DNA from: Halosegnis longus
GTDB taxonomy: Archaea; Halobacteriota; Halobacteria; Halobacteriales; Haloarculaceae
Length of the DNA stretch: 64,000 nucleotides
Direction: 5' to 3'
NCBI RefSeq assembly: GCF_009663395.1
Contig: NZ_QKNW01000001.1
Location: 1-64,000, forward strand
Positions 1-8,912 of the stretch are shown here, piece after piece. The notes under the pieces were generated by a model that saw only the letters and a program-made list of their open reading frames with translations, ran no database searches and was not told the DNA's origin. Every line of letters starts with the position of its first letter. The stretch's first letter is position 1. Position numbers and translations under genes: made by a program.

Positions 1-56
1 ATCAAGATGTTCCCATTCCGGTGGCGGAGTCGCTATCGGAATGGGAACATCTTGAT
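1..56. repeat. Perfect 20-bp inverted repeat at the window edge
   Basis: Bases 1-20 are the exact reverse complement of 37-56, with a 16-base loop at 21-36. The right arm encodes the conserved RNGNIL part of the DUF1508 domain; the left arm encodes nothing family-like. This suggests a fold-back (template switch or assembly edge effect) rather than a mobile-element end. Confidence 0.8.
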
Positions 57-150
57 GGACGGCGGTGAAGGGTACGCGAGTCGGAGTGGCGCTCGCGACG
101 GTATCGAGAGTGTCAAGCGAAACGCACCCAACGCCAAGCGAACGGAGTAG
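1..150 (+). CDS. DUF1508 (HVO_2922-type) protein, C-terminal fragment
   Basis: The reading frame is open from base 1 and stops at TAG 148-150, so the 5' part lies outside the window. It reads FRWRSRYRNGN, then GEGYASRSGARDGIESVKR. This is the typical end of a DUF1508 domain (W-R-W-R-L...NG-I-A-D-S-GEGY followed by a helix ending in K). Such domains are short stand-alone haloarchaeal proteins of unknown role; another copy ends the gene at 38765-39460. The six residues before the conserved block are encoded by the exact reverse complement of downstream coding bases, so the extreme 5' end may not be native. Confidence 0.7.
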   Translation: MKMFPFRWRSRYRNGNILMDGGEGYASRSGARDGIESVKRNAPNAKRTE

Positions 151-263
151 GCGGGTAGAAGGCCAGTACACGCGGGATTGATACTGGCAAGCTGTATTCT
201 GCCTTCTTTCAACCGATCAATCCAGCAGTGTCTCGGGAGAGACAGTCGGCTTCTTCGGTGGTT

Positions 264-272
264 TGATTAAAT
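264..272 (+). promoter_or_regulatory. Likely TATA box of the pilin gene
   Basis: An A/T-rich TTGATTAAAT-like element lies about 27-35 bases before the GTG at 299. This is the spacing expected for a leaderless haloarchaeal transcript and supports that start. Confidence 0.4.
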
Positions 273-298
273 CCGTTGGCTAAGAGAACAGTACGACA

Positions 299-886
299 GT
301 GGGGGGAGACGGTGAACTACGGGATGACTCGCGAGGAGTCTCATCTGTTGTCGGTGTCGTGCTGGTCGTCGCGCTGGCGGTAGCTCTGGCAGGCATTATC
401 TCGACCTTTGCACTCGGATTCACCGACGGGCTTCGAGAGCCCGCACCGAACATCGCACAGTCAAGTGGGGCATTCGTGCCACAGGACGGCACCGACGGTG
501 GAATCGTGTTACTCACGCACGAAGCCGGAGATACCGTCCAGATCGCAGATGTGGAAATCGCAGTACGGGCCAACTGCCGTGAGGGGACCAAGCAGGGGCG
601 AATCGTGAATCTTCCTGCTGGAAACGAGAATGCGATTCGGGTCCCTGATGGGCAAATCGAAGGGCAGAATATCTTTGACGAGCGGTCGCTGAACGCGATC
701 GATAATCCGGTGAGTCAGGTCAATGACGGAGGAGCCTTGTTGCAATCAGCGTACTAGGCCGGCGAGACGATCCTCTTTCGGCTCCCGAAGAACAAGTGCG
801 AACTGACGTCAGGTAATACGGTGACTCTCCGAGTGGTGCACACACCGTCAGAATCGGTGATTATCAGAAAGCAGCTGACAGCGTGA
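299..886 (+). pseudogene. Archaeal type IV pilin interrupted by an in-frame TAG
   Basis: A secreted pilin subunit starting at GTG 299. The N-terminus has a class III signal peptide: basic DDSRG, then VSSVVGVVLVVALAVALAG, the hydrophobic helix cut by the prepilin peptidase and packed in the pilus core. The frame meets TAG at 755-757, but the same frame stays open to TGA 884-886. It continues with AGETILFRLPKNKCEL and then TVTLRVVHTPSESVIIRK, the usual C-terminal strand (HTPS...I) of this pilin family. One substitution therefore splits an otherwise intact gene of about 195 codons. A truncated 152-residue product, readthrough or a base-call error remain possible; a nonsense pseudogene is simplest. 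Confidence 0.75.
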
Positions 887-1208
887 GTTAGCGCGTGAAA
901 GCAGGTTTATCAGCCGCACCAGCACTGATGTGCGGATTCTCTCGTGTGGACCGATCGTGACTCACTGCTCTGCACGGATTGCAACGAGGGCACGGATGAA
1001 GCAAACGGTGAACGATCGACTGCAGACACACACCTCGTTTCCGGTGAGATACGTTCACGAAATAACATTAATCGTACACTTTCTACAGTTGATGGGCAGC
1101 GTATATCTACCCGGATAAAAGCAGAAATTGTGGTTTTGTCAGCGAGGGGGTCGTGGTACCTTGACTCTCGGAAGGGTTATACCTTACACCGGCCTTGATT
1201 TGTTTGCA
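887..1208. other. Intergenic stretch before cspA
   Basis: I see no convincing gene here; short frames lack family features. The last 40 bases hold the cspA promoter. No clear repeat was found. Confidence 0.5.
1177..1181 (+). promoter_or_regulatory. TATA-like element of cspA
   Basis: GGTTATACC places TTATA 28-32 bases before the ATG at 1209, consistent with a leaderless transcript. Confidence 0.45.
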
Positions 1209-1415
1209 ATGGCAAACGGAAAGGTTGATTTCTTCAACGACACTGGCGGCTACGGTTTCATCTCGACTGACGACGGCGACCTCGACGACGACGAAGACGT
1301 GTTCTTCCACATGGAAGACGTCGGCGGCCCGGATCTCGAAGAAGGGACTGAGGTTGAGTTCGATATTGAGTCGTCCCCCAAGGGACCTCGCGCATCGAAC
1401 GTCGTTCGGCAATAA
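1209..1415 (+). CDS. cspA: Cold-shock domain protein (CspA family)
   Basis: A 68-residue single cold-shock domain, an OB-fold that binds single-stranded RNA or DNA as an RNA chaperone in the cytoplasm. RNP-1 reads GYGFIST (about residues 14-20) and RNP-2 reads DVFFHMEDV (about 31-39). The acidic insert GDLDDDED and the ending GPRASNVVRQ fit haloarchaeal CspA, as does the length. The ATG at 1209 was chosen because it gives the canonical MANGKVDFF start and has a TATA-like box at leaderless distance; an upstream GTG in the same frame would add 27 unconserved residues. A hairpin with a T-run follows the stop. Confidence 0.93.
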   Translation: MANGKVDFFNDTGGYGFISTDDGDLDDDEDVFFHMEDVGGPDLEEGTEVEFDIESSPKGPRASNVVRQ

Positions 1416-1426
1416 CGAGGACTACA

Positions 1427-1467
1427 CTGTTGCCTCTGGCAACAGACGTGTTCTTCAATTTTTATTT
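1427..1467 (+). terminator. Hairpin and T-run after cspA
   Basis: CTGTTGCC (1427-1434), a TCT loop and GGCAACAG (1438-1445) form a perfect 8-bp stem. A T-rich run (TTTTTATTT, about 1459-1467) follows. It sits between cspA and the convergent phosphoesterase gene and overlaps the end of the latter. Confidence 0.65.
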
Positions 1468-2021
1468 GTGTCTAGTGCTCGCTCAGCAGCGGCACGGTCA
1501 CTGAACTGTTCACCACAAGCGAGATACTCGACGAGACGATCAACTGCCAGCGGCCGGTACCCCAGCAACTCAACCGAGAAATTCACGCGCCGGGAACCAT
1601 GGTCGATGAACGGGAATTCCTCCGGCCAGTTGTTGTGGTGGTGTCCGTGGAGGAGCCAGCCCGTCGGATTCGACGGGCCGGCTGCTGGGTCGTGAACGAC
1701 GTGGAACGGAACACCGCGGTGAGTAAACCGCGTTTCCTCAACGAACTGCACGTGATCCAACTGGTCCAAGACGATGTTGTCGTGGTTCCCGAGGACGAAG
1801 ACCATCTCGCCGTTGAGCTGTTCCAGCCAATCGAGCAGTGCAGCCGCTTGTGAACGGATCGTCAAATCGCCACCGTATACGACGGTATCGTCTGGGGCAA
1901 TCTGACCGTTCCACCGCTCGACCAGCGTCTCGTTCATCTCTTCGATTGAACTGAACGGCCGGTCGCAGTACTCGATGATATTGGTGTGGTCGAGATGGAG
2001 ATCAGAGATGAGGTAATCCAT
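1455..2021 (-). CDS. Calcineurin-like metallophosphoesterase
   Basis: A 188-residue two-metal phosphoesterase. Metal-binding motifs appear in family order: SDLHLDH (residues 6-12), GGDL (50-53), GNHD (78-81), a later HVVHDP and HGHHHNN near residue 125. The N-terminal SDLHLDHxNII and the C-terminal VNFSVELLGYRPL resemble small phage- and prokaryote-type phosphoesterases of the MPP superfamily. The substrate is not known; a phosphoester or cyclic nucleotide is possible. It is convergent with cspA, and the shared terminator overlaps its 3' end. No operon partner is evident: the amidase upstream is on the same strand but 100 bases away. Confidence 0.88.
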   Translation of the reverse strand: MDYLISDLHLDHTNIIEYCDRPFSSIEEMNETLVERWNGQIAPDDTVVYGGDLTIRSQAAALLDWLEQLNGEMVFVLGNHDNIVLDQLDHVQFVEETRFTHRGVPFHVVHDPAAGPSNPTGWLLHGHHHNNWPEEFPFIDHGSRRVNFSVELLGYRPLAVDRLVEYLACGEQFSDRAAAERALDTNKN

Positions 2022-2121
2022 TATCTGTCAGTGTGGATTCGACTACTCATACGTTCCCCTAGGGCGCGTGATAATATCTCACTCGCTGGTGGGATATTGG
2101 TGTCTTCTCCGGTGCTCACAC

Positions 2122-3564
2122 TCAGGCCGGATAGCGATCCTGCCACGGCCGCACCCGTTCGTACGCCGCACTTGCAGCGAGGACCGTCTCCTCCGCAAGT
2201 CGTGGCCCGACGAGTTGGAAGCCGACCGGCAATCCATCGTCGGTTAGACCCGCAGGCAGGGTTCCAACCGGCTGCCCGGTCATGTTGAACGGTTGAGTGA
2301 GTAGCCAACCACGGCGTGGCTCGATCGACTCACCGGCAATCTCGGTCGGTAGCTCACCAATCTCGAACGGTGGCACGCCAAGCGTCGGGCACACGAGTAG
2401 ATCATACTCGTCGAACAGGTCGGTCATGCCTGCCAGCACCTGCGTCCGAACGCGTTGGGCGGCGGTGAGCGCCTGTGTCGACACCGACTCGGCGTCCAGA
2501 ATCGTCTCCATCGTCGAGTCAGTCAGTTTGTCGCGGTCGGCACCGCGTGGGTCAAGCCCCTCTTCCGTAAGCCCGTCGAGCAGCCCTTCCCACAACACCG
2601 TCGCAAAGGTGTAGTACGCATCGAGGATGTCCTCGTTGGAGAGCCCGAAGTCGGGGTCAGCACGCTCGACGGTCGCACCAGCGGTGGCAAATGCATCGAC
2701 TGCGTCGCCAACAAGCGTGCGAACGGACTCGGCGACTGGATACACACCCAAATCGGGACTGTAGGCGATTGAGAGGTCAGCAATCGGCTCATCTATCGCA
2801 TCAGTGTACGAGTGAGTCGGTGTCGGTAGCGAGAACGGATCGGCTGGATGGTCGCCAGCCATCACGTCAAGCATGAGCGCGGCATCCTCGACTGTCCGTG
2901 CGAGCGGGCCGATATGGCTGAACGGCGTGTGATGGCTGTACGCGTTCCGCGTGTCTGCAATCGGCACGCGACCAAACGTTGGCTTGAATCCGAATACGCC
3001 ACAACAGGACGCTGGTGTTCGAATCGACCCACCAGTGTCCGACCCCTGCGCGAGAGGGACAAGGCCGTCTGCCAGCGCTGCTGCGGCACCGCCCGATGAC
3101 CCACCGGCGACGTAGTCTGGATTGAACGGGGTCCCAGTGTCGCCAGCAACTCGGTTGTGCGTTGTACACCCCAGCCCGAACTCCGGCGTATTCGTCTTGC
3201 CGACGACGATTGCGCCGGCGTCGATGAGCCGTTGAGCAAACGGATCCGTTCGCTCTGCGACATTGTCCTCGAACAGGAGTGACCCAGACGTTGTGCGGAC
3301 GCCTTCCACATCATCCAGGTCCTTGATCGCAATTGGGACGCCGTGGAGCGGGCCATGTGGCTCTCCAGCAGCGAGTGCTTGTTCAGCCTCCACTGCGGTC
3401 TCGCGAGCGCGGTCAGCCGTGACGGTGACGAACGCGTTGGTCCGGTCGTTTCGGGCCCGAATCCGTGCGAGCGTTTCGTCGACAACGGTCGTGATCGAGC
3501 GGTCGCCCGCACGTATCTCGCGTGCAAGCTCTGCTGCCGACTGGCGGTGGAGTGGTGGACTCAT
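2122..3564 (-). CDS. Amidase, amidase-signature family
   Basis: A 480-residue enzyme hydrolysing an amide to the acid and ammonia, in the cytoplasm. The Ser-cisSer-Lys triad is visible: Lys81 in AIKDLDDV, cis-Ser156 in AGGSSGGA and nucleophile Ser180 in GSDTGGS, with the normal 24-residue spacing between the serines. Full length for the family. The family includes GatA, but no gatB or gatC is nearby and the C-terminus ([16 protein letters not shown]) is that of a stand-alone amidase. The substrate cannot be predicted. The start at 3564 ([14 protein letters not shown]) gives the usual N-terminal helix. Confidence 0.9.
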   Translation of the reverse strand: MSPPLHRQSAAELAREIRAGDRSITTVVDETLARIRARNDRTNAFVTVTADRARETAVEAEQALAAGEPHGPLHGVPIAIKDLDDVEGVRTTSGSLLFEDNVAERTDPFAQRLIDAGAIVVGKTNTPEFGLGCTTHNRVAGDTGTPFNPDYVAGGSSGGAAAALADGLVPLAQGSDTGGSIRTPASCCGVFGFKPTFGRVPIADTRNAYSHHTPFSHIGPLARTVEDAALMLDVMAGDHPADPFSLPTPTHSYTDAIDEPIADLSIAYSPDLGVYPVAESVRTLVGDAVDAFATAGATVERADPDFGLSNEDILDAYYTFATVLWEGLLDGLTEEGLDPRGADRDKLTDSTMETILDAESVSTQALTAAQRVRTQVLAGMTDLFDEYDLLVCPTLGVPPFEIGELPTEIAGESIEPRRGWLLTQPFNMTGQPVGTLPAGLTDDGLPVGFQLVGPRLAEETVLAASAAYERVRPWQDRYPA

Positions 3565-3959
3565 GCTACTCTGGCCGTCACCGGGGTAGTTTGAAAAGCT
3601 ATCTGCTACTGTGGCGGTGCATCTGTTCGCTAAGCCGATCTTATCATCACTGCTGTTAGTTTATCTGGTTGGTCTGATTAGCTAACCAACAGATTTCCAG
3701 CACGACACACCGCAGCGTTCAGTCCACAGCGTATTAAGAGAACGACCCTGACGCTACGTGGCTGTCCCTACCGCGGAACTCCTGATACGGGAACACGGCT
3801 GGTCGTCGTTTCAGTGGTGAGAGACTGTGTATCGGGCGCTGCGAACTAATCTTAATTATTGTTATCGTTTACCACGGGGATATTTATCACCATGGCGATA
3901 ACGGCCCGACATGCTGTCATCGAACAAGGAGGAAACTGGGAGGAGAGACCGCTAAGCAG
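3565..3959. other. Intergenic region before the giant beta-helix gene
   Basis: A/T-richer than its flanks. It holds a TATA-like TATTTAT (3881-3887), a 14-codon mini-frame at 3911-3955 and two purine-rich GGAGG-like stretches (near 3930 and 3941). Apart from these I see no gene or strong repeat. Confidence 0.5.
3911..3955 (+). other. Possible leader mini-ORF (14 codons)
   Basis: ATG 3911 to TAA 3953-3955 encodes MLSSNKEETGRRDR. The TATA-like TATTTAT at 3881-3887 would place a leaderless start near this ATG rather than the main gene's ATG. The stop lies four bases before the ATG at 3960, a spacing suited to translational coupling. The GGAGG inside it could serve the main gene. It may be chance. 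Confidence 0.3.
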
Positions 3960-6900
3960 ATGGCTTGCCGCTTTGCTGTCAATATCGATGGCGAGTACAG
4001 TGGAGCCGAATATCTCGACCTGGACCACGAGGACTCGGGGCTAATTACGACCGACCGACGCGATGGGGACCGGTACCACGAGTGTCCGCGGGAAACAATC
4101 GGTGACGACGAGTTCTGTCTGTTTCACCAGCTCCCGCACGAAGATCCACGGGAGCCAGACGATGTGTATCCGTGGCTGGACGCAGCACCAAGACGCCGCG
4201 ACGACAAATTCACCGACGGCGTTGTGAGTCGCGTCTTCCGGCGGGCGGTCGAGGGGACGCTCGGGCCTGATGATCCACCCTGTGACGTTGTCGACGGATT
4301 TTCCTCGGAGCAACGCACGCACCTTCGCCGTGTCTTCATCGGTAGTCAATTCGATTACTTGGATCTCAAAGACCGGGAACTCGACACTCCCGGACGCCAT
4401 TCGATCGATCTCCGGCTTAGCCACATTCGAATCTGCAATCTGAACTACGTTCGGATTCGGACGACACTGCAGATGGATGGGGCAGAAATCGGGATTTTCA
4501 CGGCCAGAAACGGGCATATTGACGAGAGTCTCATCCTCGATGGAATCACCTGTGGCGAGATGGGGCTCAGCGGTGAGGGGGTCCGGACATCGCCCCGGTC
4601 TAACTTCGGTGAGCGCGAGCACACGAAATGCTCTATCCACGGGTCCGAGATTGGCTTCATCTTCAGCATGAAAGACGCCCACGTCAACTCGGATGTCACA
4701 TTCTCCTACGCACATACACACGCCCATCTGGACCTTGCAAACAGTGATATCTCGGGAAAACTGTGGGGCAGCGGGTTCCACGCGGACAACTACGTCTCGC
4801 TGGACGGTATCGACATTAGCGGCGACTGCAACATAAAAAATCTCGCGAGCGACCGGTATCTGTCCATCCGGGAAGCCCGCGTTGATGGCGACTGTGAGAG
4901 CCAGCGTGTCGATACTGGTCGCTATATCTCGTTGCAAGCGAGTGAGATCGGCGGTGACTGTAATCTGCGCGAGGCATCGACGGGGAGCTACGTGCGGGTC
5001 AACGCTGTGATCGGTGGCGGACTCTCGCTTTCGCGAGCGACGATTGAAGACGATATCAAGCTTGGCGAGTGTCACGTGGGGGGCGTGTGTACGCTCCAGA
5101 AGACGATTCTCACGCAGGATTTAAATTTCGAAGGGCTAGCCGGAGGCTTCGACATTCGAGCGGCACAGGTTGGCGGAAACATCAATTTCGAGGAGGGGTC
5201 CGTCGCGCCCCAGGCCGCAGTCTCTGGACTCCCCGAGTGGATGGATATGCCGACGCCCGCCGATCGAGAGTACGAGCTACGGGTGCGAAAGACACAGGTC
5301 GACGGTGGGATCTTCGCTCCGGAAGCTGTCATTCGTGGGTCGGTTAGCATAGACGAGTCAGACATCGACTATCAGTTATCGCTGACCAGTGCGCTCATCA
5401 CCAACTCGCTGGAAGTGATTCACAGCACGACACAGGTCGTCATCGGGGATGCAGTGCAAGCGGGGTCGATAACACTAGATTACACGACCGTCGATCTGTC
5501 CGTCCGGATTCGACGCGCAACCGTCTTTGGGGGCATCTCTCTCGACCATCTCATCGTCGGCGACGACGTTCCCGCAGGCGGGCTTGACTACGGGCTGACA
5601 CGCACGAACGAACGCGCCTCGCTCGGTGGTGTGAATCTCACCGGGAGCTTTGTCGGTGGACTCTCGCTCGAGCGGAGCGAACTCGACGGCGGCGTTGAGA
5701 TGTCGTATCTCACGAACACCGGTAACGTTAATCTCGTGAACGCGACGCTCGGGGAGGCATTTGTCGCGAAGTACACGACGACGTTTGGAGATCTCAATGC
5801 CGAGTTCGCAACTATCGGTGATCAGGCCAACATCACAGACTCGCTCGTCTGTGGCACCGTGAATCTAAATCACGCTACAGTCGCCAATTCACTGGTGCTG
5901 GGGAGTGCGAGCACGTTCGGGAGCGTGCTAATGCGAGCGGCCGAAATTGGCACGGGCGCTGCCCAGTCGAGCGCTGCTGTTCAGCTGTCAAACGCTGCCA
6001 TTGGTGGCCATCTGAACGCCCGTGAGTCGACGTTCGGTGCAGATTTCAATTTAGCCGGTGCGACAGTCGGTGGCGGCGTCTATCTTGAACAGACGACCTT
6101 CGAATCTACCCTCAGGCTTCTTGAGGCCGACTCTGTCCGGCAAGGACGCATTTCGACAACGATCGAAGATAGTATCCGGTTGAACAATGCCGTCATCGAG
6201 GGGAACTTCGAACTCTCGGTTACAGATCAAACGCGCACGCAGATTCGAGGCATTATCGACCTTGACGGCGTGACCGTTCACAGTGAAACCGAGGTCGAAC
6301 TCCCGGCGGCACGATACAGCCCGCGAGTGGTGTCGCTCCGCGGTGCGGAGCTACAGCATGGGACGTTTAGTTATGCCGAGTCTGCAGACACCCTTCCGGG
6401 ACGATACATCCCCGAGTCTGCGTCACAAGAGACGACGGACGATCCAGACGCCTCCGAGACTGACGCTGCGGGGGACACACCCCAAACGGATGATGATGAG
6501 TCGCTTCCGATGCTTCCGGACCTATCCATTTCGAGAGACGAGTATACAGATGTTCCGAGGACCGTCCTCAATCTTGAGCGGGCTACGGTTGGCGACCTCT
6601 CGCTGTTTCCGGAGACGCCACAGCCGACCGACCATGTCCACATCCTCGAGACGACATTCAACGGCTTTCGATTCAGTGCCGTCAGGGAAGATTTCAGAAA
6701 CAGCGATTGGTCGGTCCATGAGGTGCGTGGCGGACAAGAGGGCTACCGGGACTTAGCGGTCGCGAACGCACTGCATGAAATTATCGGTGAGGACGACGAA
6801 TCACCTGTTGACCGCGAGCACATTGCAGATCGCGCGCTGGAGTTGTTCACCGCCGGACTCGATGACCCAGACTCACTCCGCGAGATGATCTCGCTACCGG

Positions 6901-8534
6901 CGGACGCGCGCAATCAAAACTCCGCAGAGATTGAGGTCGCAGTCGAGAGCATGGCCGCGCTGGCGGCTGAATCCGACCGGCCCGTCGTCTCGCCACTAAT
7001 CGCCTCAATCAAGCAAGGTGAGTTTTCGACGACGCGACAGCCACTCACTGCATGTATCCCGTTCACGCGGCTGGCGCGGCAGCTCAACCGCCTGCTGGCT
7101 CGCCAGATCATCTTGGATATCCCGGAAGACACAGCGATTGACGCGCCGAACGACACCCGACGCGGCATCGGGCTGATCGCCCAGCAATTCATGATTGCAC
7201 TTCGGACGTCACAGACCGCTCGAGAGCTGATCTACACGGGAGACCAGAACAACGACCGGCCGACGGTGGGCGACGTGCTTCTGGAAGCGGGCATCGAACC
7301 ACAACAAGCTGTCAAACCGATACTACAAGCCTCAGTTCCCGACTTATCCGTCGCGCTTGCGTACGCGTTAGATTCCGATTATGAGGGTCTGGACCTCCCA
7401 CGGGCCGGGATGGACACAGTCGTATACCTCGCAGCAAGTCCCCACCGACCTGGTGGTGCGCTGTTATTACCCAAGGGCGAAGAGATGACGTATCACAATC
7501 CCGACCTGGCTCCCGGGGGCATCGGCTATGATGCAGTCACCATCGAAGGGCTTGTCAATCAGGCCCGGTGGCGTGTGTCGGTGCTGGCTGCCATTGAGGA
7601 AGCCGACCCGGGTGTGGTCAGACCTACACCTGACCGGATCGAGGCGACATACCTCGCGTTGAAAAACGCCGCGAGCGATGTCGGTGATAATCGAGCAGCG
7701 GGTGAATTCTTCACACAGGAAAAGACCTGGGCACGTGCTCGACACCGGCTGTTGAGTAGTCGTCGCCTCCGAGCCAGAGTTGCGCAGTATCGACGACGGC
7801 TACGGACGGTGTTACCGCAGGCCGTCCAACCAACCCCGACCGGGCAGGGTGGTGACTCGTCTGATGGGTCAGCAAGTCACGGCGATGGAACCAATGCTGA
7901 CGCGGGCGATGAAGCGGCCGACACTGAGGCGAACGGAAACGGCGAGCCGGTTGAAGCGACGACTGAGTCAGCCAATCCCGATATCGAAGCGCAGGATGAC
8001 TCCTCTACCGAAGCTCAAACCACCGCCGAGACGAGCTCTGCAGACACGGCAGAAAACGCGCAAGAGGACGCTCCTCCCGAAGAAGCAGACCCGGCAGAAA
8101 CGGACGCAACGGCCGTCACGTCGAGCCGGAATCGGTCGCTCGCAGCCGACTCAGAGCAGAAAGCGCTCAACGAGCCACTGGTTCCCGTCCTGTACGCCTA
8201 CGTGGCGAACAAATTCTTTGACCTGATCGCTGAGTACGGGGAGAAGCCACAGCGTGTCATCGGCTATTCGATACTCGTGGTTATCGCGTTCGCCGGTGCC
8301 TTCGGTGGGATCTGGGGGCCAGCCGGCTTCGATACCGGGGGAACGGCTCCGTACGAGCAGCCAATCCTCGGGTACGTGATTGTGAGCCTTGCCTCATTCA
8401 CGGCATTCGTCATGGGCGGGTCAACCATCATCGCAGCGCCGCTGCTTCGGTTCGTGGCGTTGGTGGAAGCGTTCCTCGGGGCGTTCCTCGTGGGACTGTT
8501 CATCTTCGCCCTCACCCGATCAGTGCACCGCTGA
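3960..8534 (+). CDS. Giant beta-helix membrane protein with pore-like C-terminus
   Basis: A 1524-residue protein. (1) Residues 1-60 carry Cys and His in the pattern MACRF...HECPR...EFCLFH, a likely zinc site of the kind seen at the start of haloarchaeal pentapeptide-repeat proteins. (2) About 130-880 is a long run of imperfect ~20-residue repeats such as EIGGDCNLREA, VGGNINFEE and VGGGVYLEQTTF, typical of a right-handed beta-helix. (3) About 880-1290 is mostly helical. (4) An Asp/Glu/Thr/Ala-rich linker spans about 1290-1400. (5) The C-terminal 110 residues hold about three hydrophobic segments ending EAFLGAFLVGLFIFAL. In related proteins, from memory, that end belongs to a two-helix ion channel. 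The K+ filter TxGYGD is absent, with FVMGGST in its place. Function unknown; a gated membrane pore is an inference. Confidence 0.7.
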   Translation: MACRFAVNIDGEYSGAEYLDLDHEDSGLITTDRRDGDRYHECPRETIGDDEFCLFHQLPHEDPREPDDVYPWLDAAPRRRDDKFTDGVVSRVFRRAVEGTLGPDDPPCDVVDGFSSEQRTHLRRVFIGSQFDYLDLKDRELDTPGRHSIDLRLSHIRICNLNYVRIRTTLQMDGAEIGIFTARNGHIDESLILDGITCGEMGLSGEGVRTSPRSNFGEREHTKCSIHGSEIGFIFSMKDAHVNSDVTFSYAHTHAHLDLANSDISGKLWGSGFHADNYVSLDGIDISGDCNIKNLASDRYLSIREARVDGDCESQRVDTGRYISLQASEIGGDCNLREASTGSYVRVNAVIGGGLSLSRATIEDDIKLGECHVGGVCTLQKTILTQDLNFEGLAGGFDIRAAQVGGNINFEEGSVAPQAAVSGLPEWMDMPTPADREYELRVRKTQVDGGIFAPEAVIRGSVSIDESDIDYQLSLTSALITNSLEVIHSTTQVVIGDAVQAGSITLDYTTVDLSVRIRRATVFGGISLDHLIVGDDVPAGGLDYGLTRTNERASLGGVNLTGSFVGGLSLERSELDGGVEMSYLTNTGNVNLVNATLGEAFVAKYTTTFGDLNAEFATIGDQANITDSLVCGTVNLNHATVANSLVLGSASTFGSVLMRAAEIGTGAAQSSAAVQLSNAAIGGHLNARESTFGADFNLAGATVGGGVYLEQTTFESTLRLLEADSVRQGRISTTIEDSIRLNNAVIEGNFELSVTDQTRTQIRGIIDLDGVTVHSETEVELPAARYSPRVVSLRGAELQHGTFSYAESADTLPGRYIPESASQETTDDPDASETDAAGDTPQTDDDESLPMLPDLSISRDEYTDVPRTVLNLERATVGDLSLFPETPQPTDHVHILETTFNGFRFSAVREDFRNSDWSVHEVRGGQEGYRDLAVANALHEIIGEDDESPVDREHIADRALELFTAGLDDPDSLREMISLPADARNQNSAEIEVAVESMAALAAESDRPVVSPLIASIKQGEFSTTRQPLTACIPFTRLARQLNRLLARQIILDIPEDTAIDAPNDTRRGIGLIAQQFMIALRTSQTARELIYTGDQNNDRPTVGDVLLEAGIEPQQAVKPILQASVPDLSVALAYALDSDYEGLDLPRAGMDTVVYLAASPHRPGGALLLPKGEEMTYHNPDLAPGGIGYDAVTIEGLVNQARWRVSVLAAIEEADPGVVRPTPDRIEATYLALKNAASDVGDNRAAGEFFTQEKTWARARHRLLSSRRLRARVAQYRRRLRTVLPQAVQPTPTGQGGDSSDGSASHGDGTNADAGDEAADTEANGNGEPVEATTESANPDIEAQDDSSTEAQTTAETSSADTAENAQEDAPPEEADPAETDATAVTSSRNRSLAADSEQKALNEPLVPVLYAYVANKFFDLIAEYGEKPQRVIGYSILVVIAFAGAFGGIWGPAGFDTGGTAPYEQPILGYVIVSLASFTAFVMGGSTIIAAPLLRFVALVEAFLGAFLVGLFIFALTRSVHR

Positions 8535-8568
8535 CGACGCGGCTTTCCTCGAACCGTGGCAGATGCCG

Positions 8569-8748
8569 CTATTCGACGTCGTCTTCGATGACTGCCAGCA
8601 ATTCGTCCTCCTCCATGTAGAAGGGGTCTTCATATCCGCACTCATTCGCAATCTTGTAGAGTAGCTGTCCGAGTCGCAGGTCTGGATGCTCCTGCCAGTA
8701 CTCTTCAACAGCCTCCAGGGTCACCGGAATGCGGTCTGGGTCGCGCAT
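8569..8748 (-). CDS. Small DUF1040/YihD-like protein
   Basis: A 59-residue protein starting MRDPDRIPVTLEAVEEYW and containing PDLRLGQLLYKIANECG, ending EDELLAVIEDDVE at TAG (complement of 8569-8571). The opening MRDPxRI and the W...PDLRLGQLL core match a short family widespread in bacteria and archaea that is annotated as DUF1040-like; its function is unknown. It is convergent with the giant gene, 34 bases past that gene's stop. Codon use and the family match both support a real gene. Confidence 0.75.
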   Translation of the reverse strand: MRDPDRIPVTLEAVEEYWQEHPDLRLGQLLYKIANECGYEDPFYMEEDELLAVIEDDVE

Positions 8749-8912
8749 TGGGCGTGTGGACCGTCTGAGCGAACTTGATTTATCGGGCTGGCTTTCTCAC
8801 GGGGCGCGAACAGTGAGACCAACCCATGCGAGATCACCTGGATGAAGCGACCAGACCCTTGAGTTGCTGTGCTGGCTCACAGCGTTCACGGCTTGTTCAG
8901 TTCACAAGCGAT

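Noticed and set aside
755-757. Pyrrolysine (or other recoding) at the pilin TAG
   Set aside because: No recoding tRNA or stem-loop context was visible and haloarchaea are not known to use pyrrolysine; a nonsense mutation is simpler.
944-1198. 84-codon frame with a CTDC motif before cspA
   Set aside because: Only one Cys pair, no family features, and it runs through the cspA promoter.
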